A DNA stretch of 64,000 bases from Paracoccaceae bacterium (GCA_030750975.1 JASMHC010000009.1:234291-298290); one strand, 5' to 3'; positions 1 through 9,865 are shown, counted from the first letter of the stretch. Numbers and translations: made by a program. Notes: a model not told the origin generated them from the letters alone.

Positions 1-1
1 C

Positions 2-301
2 GGGAATGCGTTGGCCGATACGGCGACCCTTATCGTCAAAGATGAAAAAGGAACCATCGTCGCATCACTGGCCGTTGGGACAGACCGCACTACCCAATTG
101 ATCAGTCCGGAACTTGTCCCCCAGGGGAACTTTTCCGTTATGGTGCGCTACGCCCAAAACGGGGATGAGCTGGAAACAGTGCCCGTGTCATTCACGGAAA
201 CTGTTTCAGAGATCGCACTGACATCCGGCGAGGCCAAGATTGTCTTGTCCAACGGGCTGCGCCTGGCACCTGATGAAATCAGCGCGGTCCTGTCGTCATG
301 A
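2..301 (+). CDS. flgD: Probable flagellar hook-capping protein FlgD, C-terminal part (5' truncated by window)
   Basis: The frame is open from the window edge and ends in TGA, so only about the last 99 residues are seen. The visible part begins with a beta-rich segment (TATLIVKDEKGTIV) like the FlgD Ig-like domain. It ends with a Tudor-like fold pattern (VSEIALTSGEAKIVLSNG), typical of FlgD, the scaffold that caps the growing flagellar hook. The stop overlaps the stop of convergent ubiB by 6 bases, so there is no room for a terminator between them. Identification rests on C-terminal pattern only; another beta-sandwich surface protein is possible. The rest of any flagellar operon would lie outside the window. 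Confidence 0.55.
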   Translation, partial: GNALADTATLIVKDEKGTIVASLAVGTDRTTQLISPELVPQGNFSVMVRYAQNGDELETVPVSFTETVSEIALTSGEAKIVLSNGLRLAPDEISAVLSS

Positions 302-1822
302 CAGTAAAAATACCGCCGCGACAAATCCAATTGTAGCCCCACAAATGCCGATAAAAAACCCGCTTGAATACCAGTTTCGTGGCGCTGGTTCGGCAGGCGT
401 GTTCTGGTTGACCAGAGCCTCTTCCAACAGCCCCGGCAGCTTGGGGCCAAAGCGTCCGATAATCCTTAGCGCATGTCGCAAATCATTCAACATCGCGACA
501 GGGCCGATACTGGTTTTGATATAGTCTCCCACCACCGGTTTGGCAACTTCCCAGATATTGATATGCGGGTCCAGCGAGCGGGCAACGCCTTCGACCACCA
601 CCATGGTGCGCTGCAACAAAAGCAGCTCAGTACGGGTCTCCATGCCGAAACGCTCGGTCACTTCAAGAAGATGGCTAAGCAGTCGCGCCATGGAAATCCG
701 TGTCGCATCCATGCCGAAAATCGGCTCGCCCACGGAACGCAAGGCGCGGGCAAATTCCTCGACATCCTGATTGGCGGGCACATAGCCCGCCTCAAAATGA
801 ACCTCGGCCACGCGGCGATAGTCGCGCTGGATGAATCCATAGAGGATCTCGGCGTAAACGCGGCGCGTATATTCGTCGATATAGCCCATGATGCCAAAGT
901 CATAGGCGATCACATCCCCGTTTTTGGCCACTTTCATGTTGCCCTGATGCATGTCCGCGTGAAACAGGCCATCGCGCAGGGCGTGGCGCAGGAACAGCTG
1001 AAGGATCCTTTCCCCCAGTTCGGGCAGGTTATGGCCCGCAGCCAACAGGGCTTCGTTGTCGCCAAGCGGGATGCCCTCGGCCCATTCCATGGTCATCACC
1101 CGGCGCCCCGACAACCCCCATTTCACAGCGGGCAAAGCAAATCCGGCGTCCGCTTGCGTCGTTCCTTCAAATTCGGACGCGGCCGAAGTTTCCATCCGCA
1201 AATCAAGCTCGCCCTTCACCCCGCGATCGAAATGGGCAACCACATCCGTGGGGCGCAAGCGGCGTGACGAGGGCAGGAAGAACTCGATGAATTTGGCGAC
1301 GAAATAAAAGGCGTCAATATCCGTCTGAAAGGCTTTTTCAACATTCGGGCGAAGAACCTTCACGGCAACGGCTTCGCCTGTGTCGTGCAGCACGGCCTTG
1401 TGCACCTGCGCGATCGAGGCGGCCGCGACGGATTCGCTGAATTCAGAAAACAGCTCGTCAACCGGCACACCCAATTCGGTTTCAACGCTTGCCATAGCGA
1501 TTTCGCGGGAAAACGGCGGCAGCTTGTCTTGCAAAAGGCGCAGTTGTCTTGCGAGATCACTTCCCACAACGTCTGGTCGGGTCGAGAATATCTGGCCGAA
1601 TTTGATATAGGCAGGCCCAAGTGCGGTCAGCGCACGGGTTACTGGCGGAAGGGTCTGATCGCCCCGATACCCCAGCCAACGGAAGGGCCAGCCAAGCACA
1701 CGGGCTGAAATCCGCAAGGCCCGCGGCGCTTCCATCGCGTCAAGAACGACGCGCATGGCGCCTGTACGCTCGAACGTGGCACCGGTGCGGATCAGACGAA
1801 AGATATTATGAGGGCCGCGCAT
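296..1822 (-). CDS. ubiB: UbiB-family atypical kinase/ATPase for ubiquinone biosynthesis
   Basis: About 508 residues, normal for UbiB (ADCK/ABC1 family), a membrane-associated ATPase that supports coenzyme Q synthesis. Hallmarks visible: the family KxGQ motif (IKFGQIF, near residue 74), the alanine-rich nucleotide loop (AAASIAQVH, near 135), the VAVKV lysine near 155, HADMHQGN in the catalytic-loop position, and a DFG-like AYDFGIMG. The C-terminus is a hydrophobic helix (SGFFIGICGATIGFVAAVFL) that anchors it to the inner membrane. I chose the ATG giving MRGPHNIFRL because it lies one base after the ubiE stop (TGA-C-ATG), indicating translational coupling. An ATG 11 codons upstream would overlap ubiE. 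Confidence 0.93.
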   Translation of the reverse strand: MRGPHNIFRLIRTGATFERTGAMRVVLDAMEAPRALRISARVLGWPFRWLGYRGDQTLPPVTRALTALGPAYIKFGQIFSTRPDVVGSDLARQLRLLQDKLPPFSREIAMASVETELGVPVDELFSEFSESVAAASIAQVHKAVLHDTGEAVAVKVLRPNVEKAFQTDIDAFYFVAKFIEFFLPSSRRLRPTDVVAHFDRGVKGELDLRMETSAASEFEGTTQADAGFALPAVKWGLSGRRVMTMEWAEGIPLGDNEALLAAGHNLPELGERILQLFLRHALRDGLFHADMHQGNMKVAKNGDVIAYDFGIMGYIDEYTRRVYAEILYGFIQRDYRRVAEVHFEAGYVPANQDVEEFARALRSVGEPIFGMDATRISMARLLSHLLEVTERFGMETRTELLLLQRTMVVVEGVARSLDPHINIWEVAKPVVGDYIKTSIGPVAMLNDLRHALRIIGRFGPKLPGLLEEALVNQNTPAEPAPRNWYSSGFFIGICGATIGFVAAVFLLS

Positions 1823-1823
1823 G

Positions 1824-2576
1824 TCAGATTTTCCAGCCGGAATGCAGGGCGGCAATGCCCAGACTTAGGTTGCGGTAACGGGCGTTTTCAAATCCGGCCT
1901 GTTTGACCATCGACAGGAAGGTTTCCTGATCGGGAAACTTGCGGATCGATTCCACAAGATATTGATAGCTGGCGCGATCATCGGCGATCAGCTGCCCCAT
2001 TGCAGGGATGAGGTTGAACGAATAGCGATCGTAAAGCCACTGCATGCCCTCATTCGGGATCTGCGAAAATTCCAGAACCATCAGGCGGCCACCCGGTCGC
2101 AGGACGCGGAACGCCTCGTTCAGCGCCTGTTGCGGGCGAGTGACGTTTCGGATGCCAAAGGAAATCGTATAGACGTCGAAACTGTTGTCTTCGAAGGGCA
2201 GCGCCATGGCGTCTCCGACCAGCCAGTCCAGGCTGTGGGCCATATCCTCGGCCTCGGCGCGTTTGCGGCCCTCAATCAACATGGATTCGGTCAGGTCCAG
2301 AACCGTCGCATGGGCCTTGCCAGCGCGTTTGAGAAAACGGAAGGAAATGTCTCCGGTTCCGCCCGCAACATCCAAAAGCCGCTGGTCAGGACGGGGCGCC
2401 AGCCAATCCATCATCGCGTCTTTCCAAACGCGGTGAATACCGGCGGACATAACATCGTTCATGACATCGTATTTCGATGCGACGTTGGTGAAGACACCTT
2501 GTACTTTCCCCGCCTTTTCCGCTTCGGGAACAGTCGTGAAACCGAAATGCGTGGTATTTTGCCCGGAATTGCTCAT
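1824..2576 (-). CDS. ubiE: Ubiquinone/menaquinone C-methyltransferase UbiE
   Basis: SAM-dependent methyltransferase that C-methylates the demethyl-quinone ring in ubiquinone synthesis. The start region carries the family block [13 protein letters not shown], then [13 protein letters not shown] and [11 protein letters not shown]. The SAM-binding glycine loop is [12 protein letters not shown], followed by [12 protein letters not shown] and [12 protein letters not shown]. With the start chosen here the protein is 250 residues, the usual length; an AGGA lies 12 bases upstream. An upstream ATG at 2606 would add ten residues ([10 protein letters not shown]) and has a weaker ribosome-binding site, so the exact start is uncertain. 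It is the first gene of a ubiE-ubiB pair and is divergent from mutM. Confidence 0.94.
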   Translation of the reverse strand: MSNSGQNTTHFGFTTVPEAEKAGKVQGVFTNVASKYDVMNDVMSAGIHRVWKDAMMDWLAPRPDQRLLDVAGGTGDISFRFLKRAGKAHATVLDLTESMLIEGRKRAEAEDMAHSLDWLVGDAMALPFEDNSFDVYTISFGIRNVTRPQQALNEAFRVLRPGGRLMVLEFSQIPNEGMQWLYDRYSFNLIPAMGQLIADDRASYQYLVESIRKFPDQETFLSMVKQAGFENARYRNLSLGIAALHSGWKI

Positions 2577-2660
2577 AAGGTCTTGCCGTCCTGGTTTGTC
2601 ACTCATCTTATAAAGCGCCTAGGCTGCGATACAATGCGGCGCGGAAACAGGGAAGAGCCA

Positions 2661-3512
2661 ATGCCCGAATTGCCCGAGGTCGAGACAGTCCGCCGCGGAA
2701 TTGCGCCGGCGATGGAGGGTCAGAGGATCGGGTCGGTTCAGCTTAACCGTCCTGATTTGCGCTGGCCCTTGCCCGAACGGATGAAAGAGCGGCTTGAGGG
2801 CTGTACCGTTGAAAGGCTGCACCGGCGGTCGAAATATATCTTGTGTGACCTCAGCAGTGGCGAAACTTTGCTGATTCATCTGGGCATGTCAGGCCGTGTG
2901 CTGGTGTCCGGTGATCCGCAGGGGCGGTTTGTAAACGATCATCCGGCAAAGGAAAAACACGACCACGTGGTCATCGATATGACGACAGGCGCCCGGATCA
3001 CCTATAACGACCCCAGACGCTTTGGCGCGATGGACCTGTTCGCGACGGACAGCATGGATCAGAACCGCCATCTGCGCATGCTGGGGCCTGAGCCTTTGGG
3101 AAATGCGTTTCACGCGGACTATTTGTTTGACACAATCCGCGAACGCAATGCACCGATAAAAAACGTCTTGCTGGATCAAAAGGTCGTGGCAGGGCTGGGC
3201 AATATCTATGTGTGCGAGGCGCTGTTCCGCGCAGGTATTGATCCGCGCCGAAAGGCCAGCCAAATCTCGCGAAAACGTGTCGATCAATTGACGGGCTGCA
3301 TCCGCGATGTGCTTGTGGAAGCCATTGATGCCGGTGGGTCATCATTGAAGGATTTCAAACAGGCAGACGGGGAATTGGGGTATTTCCAGCACAGTTTCGA
3401 TGTCTACGGGCGCGAAGCCAAAGCCTGTAAAAACGACGGTTGTGAAGCCCCGATTCGCCGGATTTCCCAGTCTGGACGCTCAAGCTTCTTCTGTGCGCAA
3501 TGCCAAAGATAG
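2661..3512 (+). CDS. mutM: Formamidopyrimidine-DNA glycosylase / AP lyase (Fpg, MutM)
   Basis: Base-excision repair enzyme that removes 8-oxoguanine and formamidopyrimidines and nicks the abasic site. It is 283 residues. The mature N-terminus [12 protein letters not shown] supplies catalytic Pro2 and Glu3. A conserved lysine sits in RRSKYIL near residue 57. [17 protein letters not shown] is the helix-two-turn-helix region, and the C-terminus is a four-cysteine zinc finger (CKNDGC...CAQC). The start follows GGGAAG six bases upstream. The frame is open far upstream but lacks similarity there and overlaps ubiE, so the short form is preferred. Confidence 0.96.
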   Translation: MPELPEVETVRRGIAPAMEGQRIGSVQLNRPDLRWPLPERMKERLEGCTVERLHRRSKYILCDLSSGETLLIHLGMSGRVLVSGDPQGRFVNDHPAKEKHDHVVIDMTTGARITYNDPRRFGAMDLFATDSMDQNRHLRMLGPEPLGNAFHADYLFDTIRERNAPIKNVLLDQKVVAGLGNIYVCEALFRAGIDPRRKASQISRKRVDQLTGCIRDVLVEAIDAGGSSLKDFKQADGELGYFQHSFDVYGREAKACKNDGCEAPIRRISQSGRSSFFCAQCQR

Positions 3513-3576
3513 CTTGATCAACCGTGCTGGAATGGTAATGACTCGGCTTTGACTGAAACAGAATAAGGCTGTTGTG

Positions 3577-4353
3577 ATGGCTTTTGAGACGATCATCGTC
3601 GAGATCAACGATCATGTATCTCTGATCAAACTGAACCGTCCTGATGCATTGAATGCGCTGAACACCCAGCTTCTGGCCGAGCTTTGCACGGCGCTTGAGG
3701 AAGCTGATGCCAACGAAAAGGTCCGCTGCGTCGTTCTGACCGGTAGCGAGAAAGCCTTTGCCGCCGGTGCCGATATCAAGGAAATGTCCGGCATGTCCTT
3801 TGTCGATGTGAACAGGGTGAACCTGTTTGCCGAAGCAAACGACCGTATCCGCAATATCCGCAAACCGATCATTGCGGCGGTGTCCGGCTATGCGCTGGGC
3901 GGTGGCTGCGAATTGGCGATGGCTTGCGATTTCATAATTGCGGCGGACACGGCCAAGTTCGGACAGCCCGAGATCAATCTGGGCGTAATCGCCGGTATGG
4001 GCGGCTCTCAGCGTCTGACACGCTATGTCGGTAAGTCTAAATCGATGGATATGAACCTGACCGGTCGCTTCATGGACGCAGAAGAGGCCGAGCGCGCCGG
4101 ATTGGTTAGCCGCATCGTCCCCGCCAAAAAGATGCTGGACGAAGCAATGGGGGCTGCGCAGAAGATTGCCGAAAAGTCGATCATCAGCGTGATGGCGGCG
4201 AAGGAAGCGGTGGAACGCAGCTATGAGACAACGCTGACCGAGGGGCTTTTGTACGAACGCCGCCTGTTCCATTCGATGTTCGCGACCGAAGACCAGAAAG
4301 AGGGCATGGCCGCCTTCCTTGAAAAACGCGAAGCGCAGTTCCGCGACAAGTAA
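3577..4353 (+). CDS. Enoyl-CoA hydratase (short-chain, crotonase family)
   Basis: 258-residue crotonase that hydrates trans-2-enoyl-CoA to 3-hydroxyacyl-CoA in fatty-acid beta-oxidation. The oxyanion-hole segments are [11 protein letters not shown] and [13 protein letters not shown]. Both catalytic glutamates of the classic mitochondrial-type enzyme are present, one in [11 protein letters not shown] and one in [12 protein letters not shown], so true hydratase activity is likely. The ATG at 3577 is preferred over a GTG three bases earlier; AAGG lies about ten bases upstream. It follows mutM by 64 bases on the same strand and could be cotranscribed. Confidence 0.93.
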   Translation: MAFETIIVEINDHVSLIKLNRPDALNALNTQLLAELCTALEEADANEKVRCVVLTGSEKAFAAGADIKEMSGMSFVDVNRVNLFAEANDRIRNIRKPIIAAVSGYALGGGCELAMACDFIIAADTAKFGQPEINLGVIAGMGGSQRLTRYVGKSKSMDMNLTGRFMDAEEAERAGLVSRIVPAKKMLDEAMGAAQKIAEKSIISVMAAKEAVERSYETTLTEGLLYERRLFHSMFATEDQKEGMAAFLEKREAQFRDK

Positions 4354-4362
4354 CAGAAGGCC

Positions 4363-4389
4363 GGCCGTCACCCGTTGCAGGTGATGGCC
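4363..4389. terminator. Hairpin between convergent genes
   Basis: Ten-base-pair stem GGCCGTCACC / GGTGATGGCC (one G-T pair) with a 7-base loop, placed between the enoyl-CoA hydratase stop and the convergent MFS stop. There is no clear T-run on either side, so it could be a weak bidirectional terminator or an mRNA-end stabiliser. Confidence 0.45.
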
Positions 4390-4408
4390 CGCCGGTGGCT
4401 TCGGCAAT

Positions 4409-5614
4409 TCAGACCGTTGCGTGCCCTTTCAGGCGCATCACCAGCGGCACCATTGCGCCGACCAGTATCGCGCTGAACAGGAAAGGAGCGCCGGGGAAAT
4501 ATGGTCCCTGATCATCGACCGCTCTGTGGAAAATCCCTGTCATCACCAGCGGCGACATGATCGCCGCAACAGACGAGAGCGAGGCGATGACGCCTTGCAC
4601 CAGCCCCTGACGATCCTCATCCGCCTGATTTGCCGCCATAGCGGTGATAAGCGGTGGCACGAAATCTGACAGCGCGGCCAGCAATACAAAGGCGACCAGT
4701 CCTGCGACGGTCACGGTGAAGCCAAAGCCGATCATACCGGCCAATGCGGCCGTCATTCCGATCATCAGGGTGCGGTAATCTCCGAACCATTTGATGAAAT
4801 GGGGCATAAGCCCGCCCTGTACCAACGCCAGCAATACCCCATATCCGGCCAGAGACAGGCCAATATACAGCGTCGGCCAGTCAAAGACCTCGCGTATCCA
4901 GAAGGCCCATAGGGTCGGGTAGACCATTCCGGCGAATTCAAACACGAAAATGCAAATCAGTGGCAAAGCCAGTCCCGTGAGGCGGAAGGCGTCGATGATG
5001 GATTTGAACGGATTCAAATCACGCCGACCGAAGGGGCGGCGTTTCTCTTTGACAAGGCTTTCGGGCAAGACAAAAAACCCAAAGACCGCATTGGCGGCAG
5101 AAAGACCGGCTGCGATCCAGAACGGGGCTGCGATACTGATTTCGGCCGCCACACCGCCGATTGCCGGTCCAAGCACAAAACCAATACCAAATGCGGCTCC
5201 GATCAGGCCGAAATTCGCAGCCTTTTCCTGAGGCGCGGATATGTCGGAAACATAGGCCGTGGCCGTGATATAGGTCGCCCCGGCAAGGCCAGCAAGCGTG
5301 CGCCCCAGAAGCAACAGCCAGAAACTGGTGGCAAGGGCCATGATCACATAATCCAGCGCCAGCATGGCCAGAGCTGCAATCAGGATCGGCCGGCGGCCGA
5401 TGGCGTCTGATATACTGCCAACGATCGGACCACACAGAAACAATGCGCCCGCATAGGCGGCCATCAGCAGACCCCCCCACAAGGCCCCTTGTCCTGTATC
5501 GCTGGCACCGACCCGCGCCATCAGGTCGGGCATGATGGGGAATACGATGCCAATGCCGATGGCATCGATCACCAGTGTCACAAGGATGAAAACAATCGCA
5601 CGGTTTTTGAACAT
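4409..5614 (-). CDS. MFS transporter, TetA-like (DHA1) drug efflux family
   Basis: 401 residues with about twelve hydrophobic helices. The N-terminus FILVTLVIDAIGIGIVFPIMP and the following GALWGGLLMAAYAG and SDAIGRRPIL loop (motif A between helices 2 and 3) match the tetracycline/multidrug subgroup of the major facilitator superfamily. The protein is expected to be a proton-driven exporter in the inner membrane; its substrate cannot be told from sequence. No TetR-type repressor gene adjoins it. A short inverted repeat (ATTCAT...ATGAAT, 5678-5696) lies upstream of the start and might be an operator. No strong ribosome-binding site is visible before the ATG. Confidence 0.85.
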   Translation of the reverse strand: MFKNRAIVFILVTLVIDAIGIGIVFPIMPDLMARVGASDTGQGALWGGLLMAAYAGALFLCGPIVGSISDAIGRRPILIAALAMLALDYVIMALATSFWLLLLGRTLAGLAGATYITATAYVSDISAPQEKAANFGLIGAAFGIGFVLGPAIGGVAAEISIAAPFWIAAGLSAANAVFGFFVLPESLVKEKRRPFGRRDLNPFKSIIDAFRLTGLALPLICIFVFEFAGMVYPTLWAFWIREVFDWPTLYIGLSLAGYGVLLALVQGGLMPHFIKWFGDYRTLMIGMTAALAGMIGFGFTVTVAGLVAFVLLAALSDFVPPLITAMAANQADEDRQGLVQGVIASLSSVAAIMSPLVMTGIFHRAVDDQGPYFPGAPFLFSAILVGAMVPLVMRLKGHATV

Positions 5615-5887
5615 GCCAATCTATCGAACGGGCGTGCGCAGAAATCAAACAGTATCGTGAATTTGGCAGGGTCGGGTATTCATATCTGGCATGAATTGAT
5701 CGGTGGCACGGGGGAAGGTTTTTCCCGTCCCCAATTCGCTTGCCTTTCCTGCATAAACCCACTAATAGCCCGCGTCATACATGCGCGTGCAGCCCGCTCA
5801 GGCTAGAATCATCCGGGTTTTGGACCGGTCGGGTTTGGCATCGTGCTAATAGAACATATCGAACCCTAGACAAAGGTCCAAAGACAC

Positions 5888-6151
5888 ATGGCAAATTCGC
5901 CCCAAGCAAAAAAACGCGCGCGTCAGAATGAACGCCGTTTTGCAGTAAACAAAGCCCGCCGTTCGCGCATTCGTACATATCTGCGCAAAGTTGAAGAAGC
6001 CATTGCCGCGGGCGATCAGTCTGTCGCACAGGCCGCTCTGCGCGAAGCTCAGCCCGAACTGATGCGCGGCGTCACCAAGGGAGTTCTGCACAAAAATACA
6101 GCTTCGCGCAAAATGTCGCGCTTGGCTGCACGTGTGAAGGCGATGGCCTGA
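5888..6151 (+). CDS. rpsT: 30S ribosomal protein S20
   Basis: 87 residues, lysine/arginine-rich and helical, with the S20 opening [15 protein letters not shown] and the closing block [19 protein letters not shown]. It binds 16S rRNA early in small-subunit assembly. It is a single-gene unit: a strong intrinsic terminator follows and a 273-base upstream gap presumably holds its promoter. Position just before dnaA is as I remember it from other Rhodobacteraceae. Confidence 0.97.
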   Translation: MANSPQAKKRARQNERRFAVNKARRSRIRTYLRKVEEAIAAGDQSVAQAALREAQPELMRGVTKGVLHKNTASRKMSRLAARVKAMA

Positions 6152-6173
6152 ATTCAGGTTCTTCAGAATTTTG

Positions 6174-6206
6174 AAAAGGCGTTGCGATGAAGCAACGCCT
6201 TTTTTG
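6174..6206 (+). terminator. Rho-independent terminator of rpsT
   Basis: AAAAGGCGTTGC stem, 6-base loop GATGAA, then GCAACGCCTTTTTTG. An 8-bp GC-rich core, extended by A-T pairs, runs directly into a T-run 23 bases after the rpsT stop. Confidence 0.93.
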
Positions 6207-6634
6207 TTTCTAAAGGCCTTTTTTTCTCAGTTAGAGATTCTTTTTCGGGAATGCCCTGTCAAGTATCAAAGATGTGTTGCCGCAGTCTTGGCCGAAACGC
6301 TAGGTTCTGGGAAGCGATTCATCGCGGTTCGGGGATCCGGAGCTCGTTAACTTGGGGTAATGAAGTTCCGCTGCTGCCAAATCCTGACCAGCCTGAAATA
6401 GGCAAGGGTTTCCGTTTTTACGGGCAAACCGCGTGAAACCTTTTGTGCGTTGCCGGGGTGAGGCTCGTCAACATTGCACGGAATGGGGGGCAACTGAAAA
6501 GGGTCCTGTCAGGACGATCTATGTCCGGTGCACTCATCGGGCGCGGATTTTTCGTGTTGCTTCTGCTGCCAATAATTCGGCCGTGCATCTGCCGCACGGG
6601 GTGAGTGCCAGACAAGAAAAAAGAACGGACGAAA
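6207..6634. other. Non-coding region between rpsT and dnaA
   Basis: About 430 bases with no credible gene. It must contain the dnaA promoter and leader. I searched by eye for DnaA boxes (TTATCCACA and near variants, both strands) and found none, nor an AT-rich unwinding block, so I do not call a replication origin here. The last bases before dnaA are purine-rich and supply the ribosome-binding site. Confidence 0.6.
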
Positions 6635-7987
6635 ATGACGCGGGACCACTGGGGACAGGTTCAAAAGGAACTCTCGAAAACAATCGGGCAAAACAATTTC
6701 ACGACATGGATTGAACCGCTGGATTTGAAAGCGGTCAAGCAAGGTACTGCGCATCTGACAGCGCCGACCAGCTTTCTGGGGAACTATGTCGCACAGCATT
6801 TCGGTGAACAGATTTTGTTCCAGCTGTCGCTGATTAACCCTGAAATCCGTAAACTGAATTTTGACGTGGCCTCAACGGGCAGTTCGACGCCCAAGCCTGC
6901 GGCCAAGGTCAACAAAACCCAAGACCCTAAGGCGGCGGATGCAACTTTGCCGGGCGCGCCGCTGGACGAGCGGTTTACGTTTGACACTTTCGTCGTGGGC
7001 AAACCGAACGAACTGGCCCATGCGGCGGCCCGTCGGGTGGCCGAAGGCGGCCCTGTCACCTTCAATCCGCTGTTTCTTTACGGGGGCGTCGGCCTTGGTA
7101 AGACCCACCTGATGCATGCAATATCATGGGAGCTGAAGCAAAGCCGCCCTGATCTGAACGTCGTCTACCTGTCTGCCGAGCAATTCATGTACCGCTTTGT
7201 GCAAGCCCTGCGCGAACGCAAAATGATGGACTTCAAATCCCTATTCCGGTCGGTGGACGTTCTGATGGTGGATGATGTGCAGTTCATCGCCGGCAAGGAC
7301 AGCACGCAGGAAGAGTTCTTTCACACATTCAACGCGCTTGTGGATCAGAACAAACAGATTATCATTTCAGGCGACCGTGCGCCGGGTGAAATCAAGGATA
7401 TGGAAGACCGTATCAAATCGCGTCTTCAGTCCGGTCTTGTTGTAGACCTGCACCCGACGGATTATGAGCTGCGTCTCGGTATTCTTCAGGCGAAGGTGGA
7501 TTTCTACCGCAAACAATACCCTGATCTTGTGCTGGCACCGGGCGTGCTGGAATTCCTTGCCCATCGCATCAGCACCAATGTGCGGGTGCTTGAAGGCGCG
7601 TTGACCCGTCTCTTTGCTTTCGCCTCGCTGGTCGGGCGCGAGATTACGATGGAGCTGACGCAGGATTGTCTTTCGGATGTTCTGCGCGCCTCCGAGCGGA
7701 AAATCACGGTCGAGGAAATCCAACGCAAAGTGTCCGAGCATTACAATATCCGCCTGTCGGATATGATCGGTCCCAAGCGGGTGCGGACCTATGCGCGTCC
7801 GCGCCAGGTGGCGATGTATCTGGCAAAAACCATGACCAGCCGATCCTTACCGGAAATCGGGCGTCGCTTTGGCGGGCGCGATCACACCACGGTCATGCAT
7901 GGGGTGAAGCGGATTGAAGAGCTGAAGGCGATTGACGGCCAGATGGCCGAAGACCTTGAATTGCTGCGCCGCTCGCTTGAGGCCTGA
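6635..7987 (+). CDS. dnaA: Chromosomal replication initiator protein DnaA
   Basis: 450-residue AAA+ ATPase that binds DnaA boxes and opens the origin. Domain I is recognisable (WGQVQKELSKTIG, NNFTTWIEPL), then a short linker domain II. The Walker A is GGVGLGKTHL near residue 150, the Walker B LMVDDVQFI, and the domain IV DNA-binding signature GGRDHTTVMHGVKRIEEL. The start giving MTRDHWGQVQ has a GGA six bases upstream; a GTG ten codons earlier is less likely. dnaN follows 158 bases later on the same strand. Confidence 0.97.
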   Translation: MTRDHWGQVQKELSKTIGQNNFTTWIEPLDLKAVKQGTAHLTAPTSFLGNYVAQHFGEQILFQLSLINPEIRKLNFDVASTGSSTPKPAAKVNKTQDPKAADATLPGAPLDERFTFDTFVVGKPNELAHAAARRVAEGGPVTFNPLFLYGGVGLGKTHLMHAISWELKQSRPDLNVVYLSAEQFMYRFVQALRERKMMDFKSLFRSVDVLMVDDVQFIAGKDSTQEEFFHTFNALVDQNKQIIISGDRAPGEIKDMEDRIKSRLQSGLVVDLHPTDYELRLGILQAKVDFYRKQYPDLVLAPGVLEFLAHRISTNVRVLEGALTRLFAFASLVGREITMELTQDCLSDVLRASERKITVEEIQRKVSEHYNIRLSDMIGPKRVRTYARPRQVAMYLAKTMTSRSLPEIGRRFGGRDHTTVMHGVKRIEELKAIDGQMAEDLELLRRSLEA

Positions 7988-8145
7988 TCAAGCGGCTTCA
8001 ATACGCATTTTCCGTGCCTAACCTGACGCATCGGGCTTTGCGTCCCTTGACGCCCCGATCAAAGCATCGGAAAAACAATAAAACGCTTGAGCCGACCGGG
8101 GATTGCGGTAACGTGCCCTCCCCGGCACCGAGGAGGATTGAGGTC

Positions 8146-9264
8146 ATGAAAATCAGCATGGAACGCGGCGCATTGTTAAAGGCCGTGTCGCAGGCACAAT
8201 CCGTTGTCGAGCGCCGGAACACGATTCCGATCCTGGCCAATGTGCTGATCGAAGCCGAAGGCGGCACCGTTCAATTCCGCGCCACCGATCTGGATATTGA
8301 AGTGGTGGACAAGACCATCGCCCAGGTCGAGCGGGCAGGGGCCACAACCGTGTCGGCCGTCACCTTACATGAAATTGTCCGCAAGCTTCCCGACGGCGCT
8401 TTGGTCACTCTGACAGATGACGGTGCGGCTGGCCGGCTGAGTGTCGAGGCTGGCCGGTCAAGCTTTTCGCTGGCCACGCTGCCTAAGGAAGACTTTCCTG
8501 TCATGGCCAGCTCGGAATATGCATCGAATTTTTCAGCACCTGCCCCGCTTTTACGCCGACTTTTTGACAAGGCGAAATTCGCCATCTCGACCGAGGAAAC
8601 GCGGTATTACCTGAACGGTGTCTACATGCATGTGTCCGAAGCGGATGGCGGCCGTGTGCTGCGCTGCGTTGCAACCGATGGCCACCGTCTTGCCCGCATC
8701 GATGGGGACCTGCCCGACGGGGCCGAGAATATGCCCGGTGTTATCGTTCCGCGCAAAACCGTCGGTGAGCTGCGCAAGCTGTTGGATGACGATGATCTGA
8801 ATGTTGCTGTGTCGGTTTCGGAAACAAAAATCCGCTTTGCCACGCCCGAGATCACCTTGACTTCAAAAGTCATCGACGGAACCTTCCCTGACTACACCCG
8901 CGTCATTCCGGCCGGAAACACCCGCCGGATGGAAGTTGGCGCGGCTGAGTTTGCCAGCGCCGTTGATCGCGTGGCCACCGTCAGCTCAGAGCGTTCGCGC
9001 GCTGTGAAACTGGCTTTGGGCGAAGACCGCCTGATCCTGTCTGTGAACGCGCCTGATAGTGGTGCCGCGGAAGAGGAACTGGCCGTAGCCTACGGGGACG
9101 AGCCGTTGGAAATCGGGTTCAACGCGAAGTACCTGCTGGAAATCGCCAGTCAGGTGGACCGCGAAAACGCTGTATTCCTGTTCAACACGTCCGGTGATCC
9201 GACTTTGGTGCGCGAAGGCAATGATACGACCGCGGTCTATGTGGTCATGCCGATGCGGGTCTGA
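8146..9264 (+). CDS. dnaN: DNA polymerase III beta subunit (sliding clamp)
   Basis: 372 residues, the standard clamp length, made of three similar domains that form a dimeric ring on DNA. The N-terminus MKISMERGALLKAVSQAQ and the block RNTIPILANVLIEA are characteristic, as is the closing TAVYVVMPMRV. The ATG is preceded by AGGAGGATTGAGGTC, a strong ribosome-binding site, so the longer upstream open frame is rejected. Unlike the common dnaA-dnaN-recF order, the next gene is on the opposite strand and is not recF. Confidence 0.97.
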   Translation: MKISMERGALLKAVSQAQSVVERRNTIPILANVLIEAEGGTVQFRATDLDIEVVDKTIAQVERAGATTVSAVTLHEIVRKLPDGALVTLTDDGAAGRLSVEAGRSSFSLATLPKEDFPVMASSEYASNFSAPAPLLRRLFDKAKFAISTEETRYYLNGVYMHVSEADGGRVLRCVATDGHRLARIDGDLPDGAENMPGVIVPRKTVGELRKLLDDDDLNVAVSVSETKIRFATPEITLTSKVIDGTFPDYTRVIPAGNTRRMEVGAAEFASAVDRVATVSSERSRAVKLALGEDRLILSVNAPDSGAAEEELAVAYGDEPLEIGFNAKYLLEIASQVDRENAVFLFNTSGDPTLVREGNDTTAVYVVMPMRV

Positions 9265-9286
9265 TCCGCGCATTTTCCGGAATGCG

Positions 9287-9865
9287 TCACGCAGGCAATT
9301 CCGCGGACGGGATGACCGGAAAGAATTCGCCACCGGACCAAAGCCCGAACCATTCATCGTGATGGGTGCCAAGCTCAACCAGCCGGTAAAAGCTTTTTCG
9401 GTCGATCAAGGCCTCTAAACCGGCTCTGACGTGGACATAGGGCGCAGGCTCGCCCGTTTCCTTATCCCGAACCACGCGGATTGGATTTTCAGCACCGGCT
9501 TGCGCATGGTCGCCAACATTTGTTTCAAAAACCAGCGTCTGCGCTGTCCCTTCGCCCGAGGTCTCAAAATCCACGGCGACAAAGGGCGCATCATCAACGG
9601 TAATGCCCACTTTCTCGACCGGGGTCACAAGGAAATAGCTTTCACCATCCTTGCGCAAAATGGTTGAAAACAGGCGAACCAGCTCTTTCCGTCCGATGGG
9701 GGTGCCAAGGTAAAACCATGTGCCATCACGGGCAATGCGGATGTCCAGATCACCACAAAACGGCGGGTTCCATAGATGAACAGGCGGCAACCCCTTGCGC
9801 GACTGGGCGGCGCGGGCCGCTGCTGCCAATGTGTCTGCTGTGGGCGACTGCCGAGAGGCTGACAT
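9287..9865 (-). CDS. DUF1285 family protein
   Basis: 192 residues. The order HLWNPPFCGDLDIRI, DGTWFYLGTPIGR, KELVRLFSTILRKDGESYFL and PVEKVGITVDDAPFVAVD is the DUF1285 pattern, a small cytoplasmic family of unknown function found in alphaproteobacteria. There is no signal peptide or membrane helix. It is convergent with dnaN (22-base gap) and divergent from glcD. Confidence 0.8.
   Translation of the reverse strand: MSASRQSPTADTLAAAARAAQSRKGLPPVHLWNPPFCGDLDIRIARDGTWFYLGTPIGRKELVRLFSTILRKDGESYFLVTPVEKVGITVDDAPFVAVDFETSGEGTAQTLVFETNVGDHAQAGAENPIRVVRDKETGEPAPYVHVRAGLEALIDRKSFYRLVELGTHHDEWFGLWSGGEFFPVIPSAELPA

Noticed and set aside
473..1267. 264-residue open frame on the plus strand inside ubiB
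   Set aside because: Antisense to a clear ubiB; a by-product of high GC codon use.
5678..5696. ATTCAT...ATGAAT inverted repeat upstream of the MFS gene as a TetR operator
   Set aside because: Only 6-bp arms and no regulator gene beside it; noted under the transporter but not called as a site.
6207..6634. Possible replication origin upstream of dnaA
   Set aside because: No DnaA boxes or AT-rich unwinding block seen on either strand.
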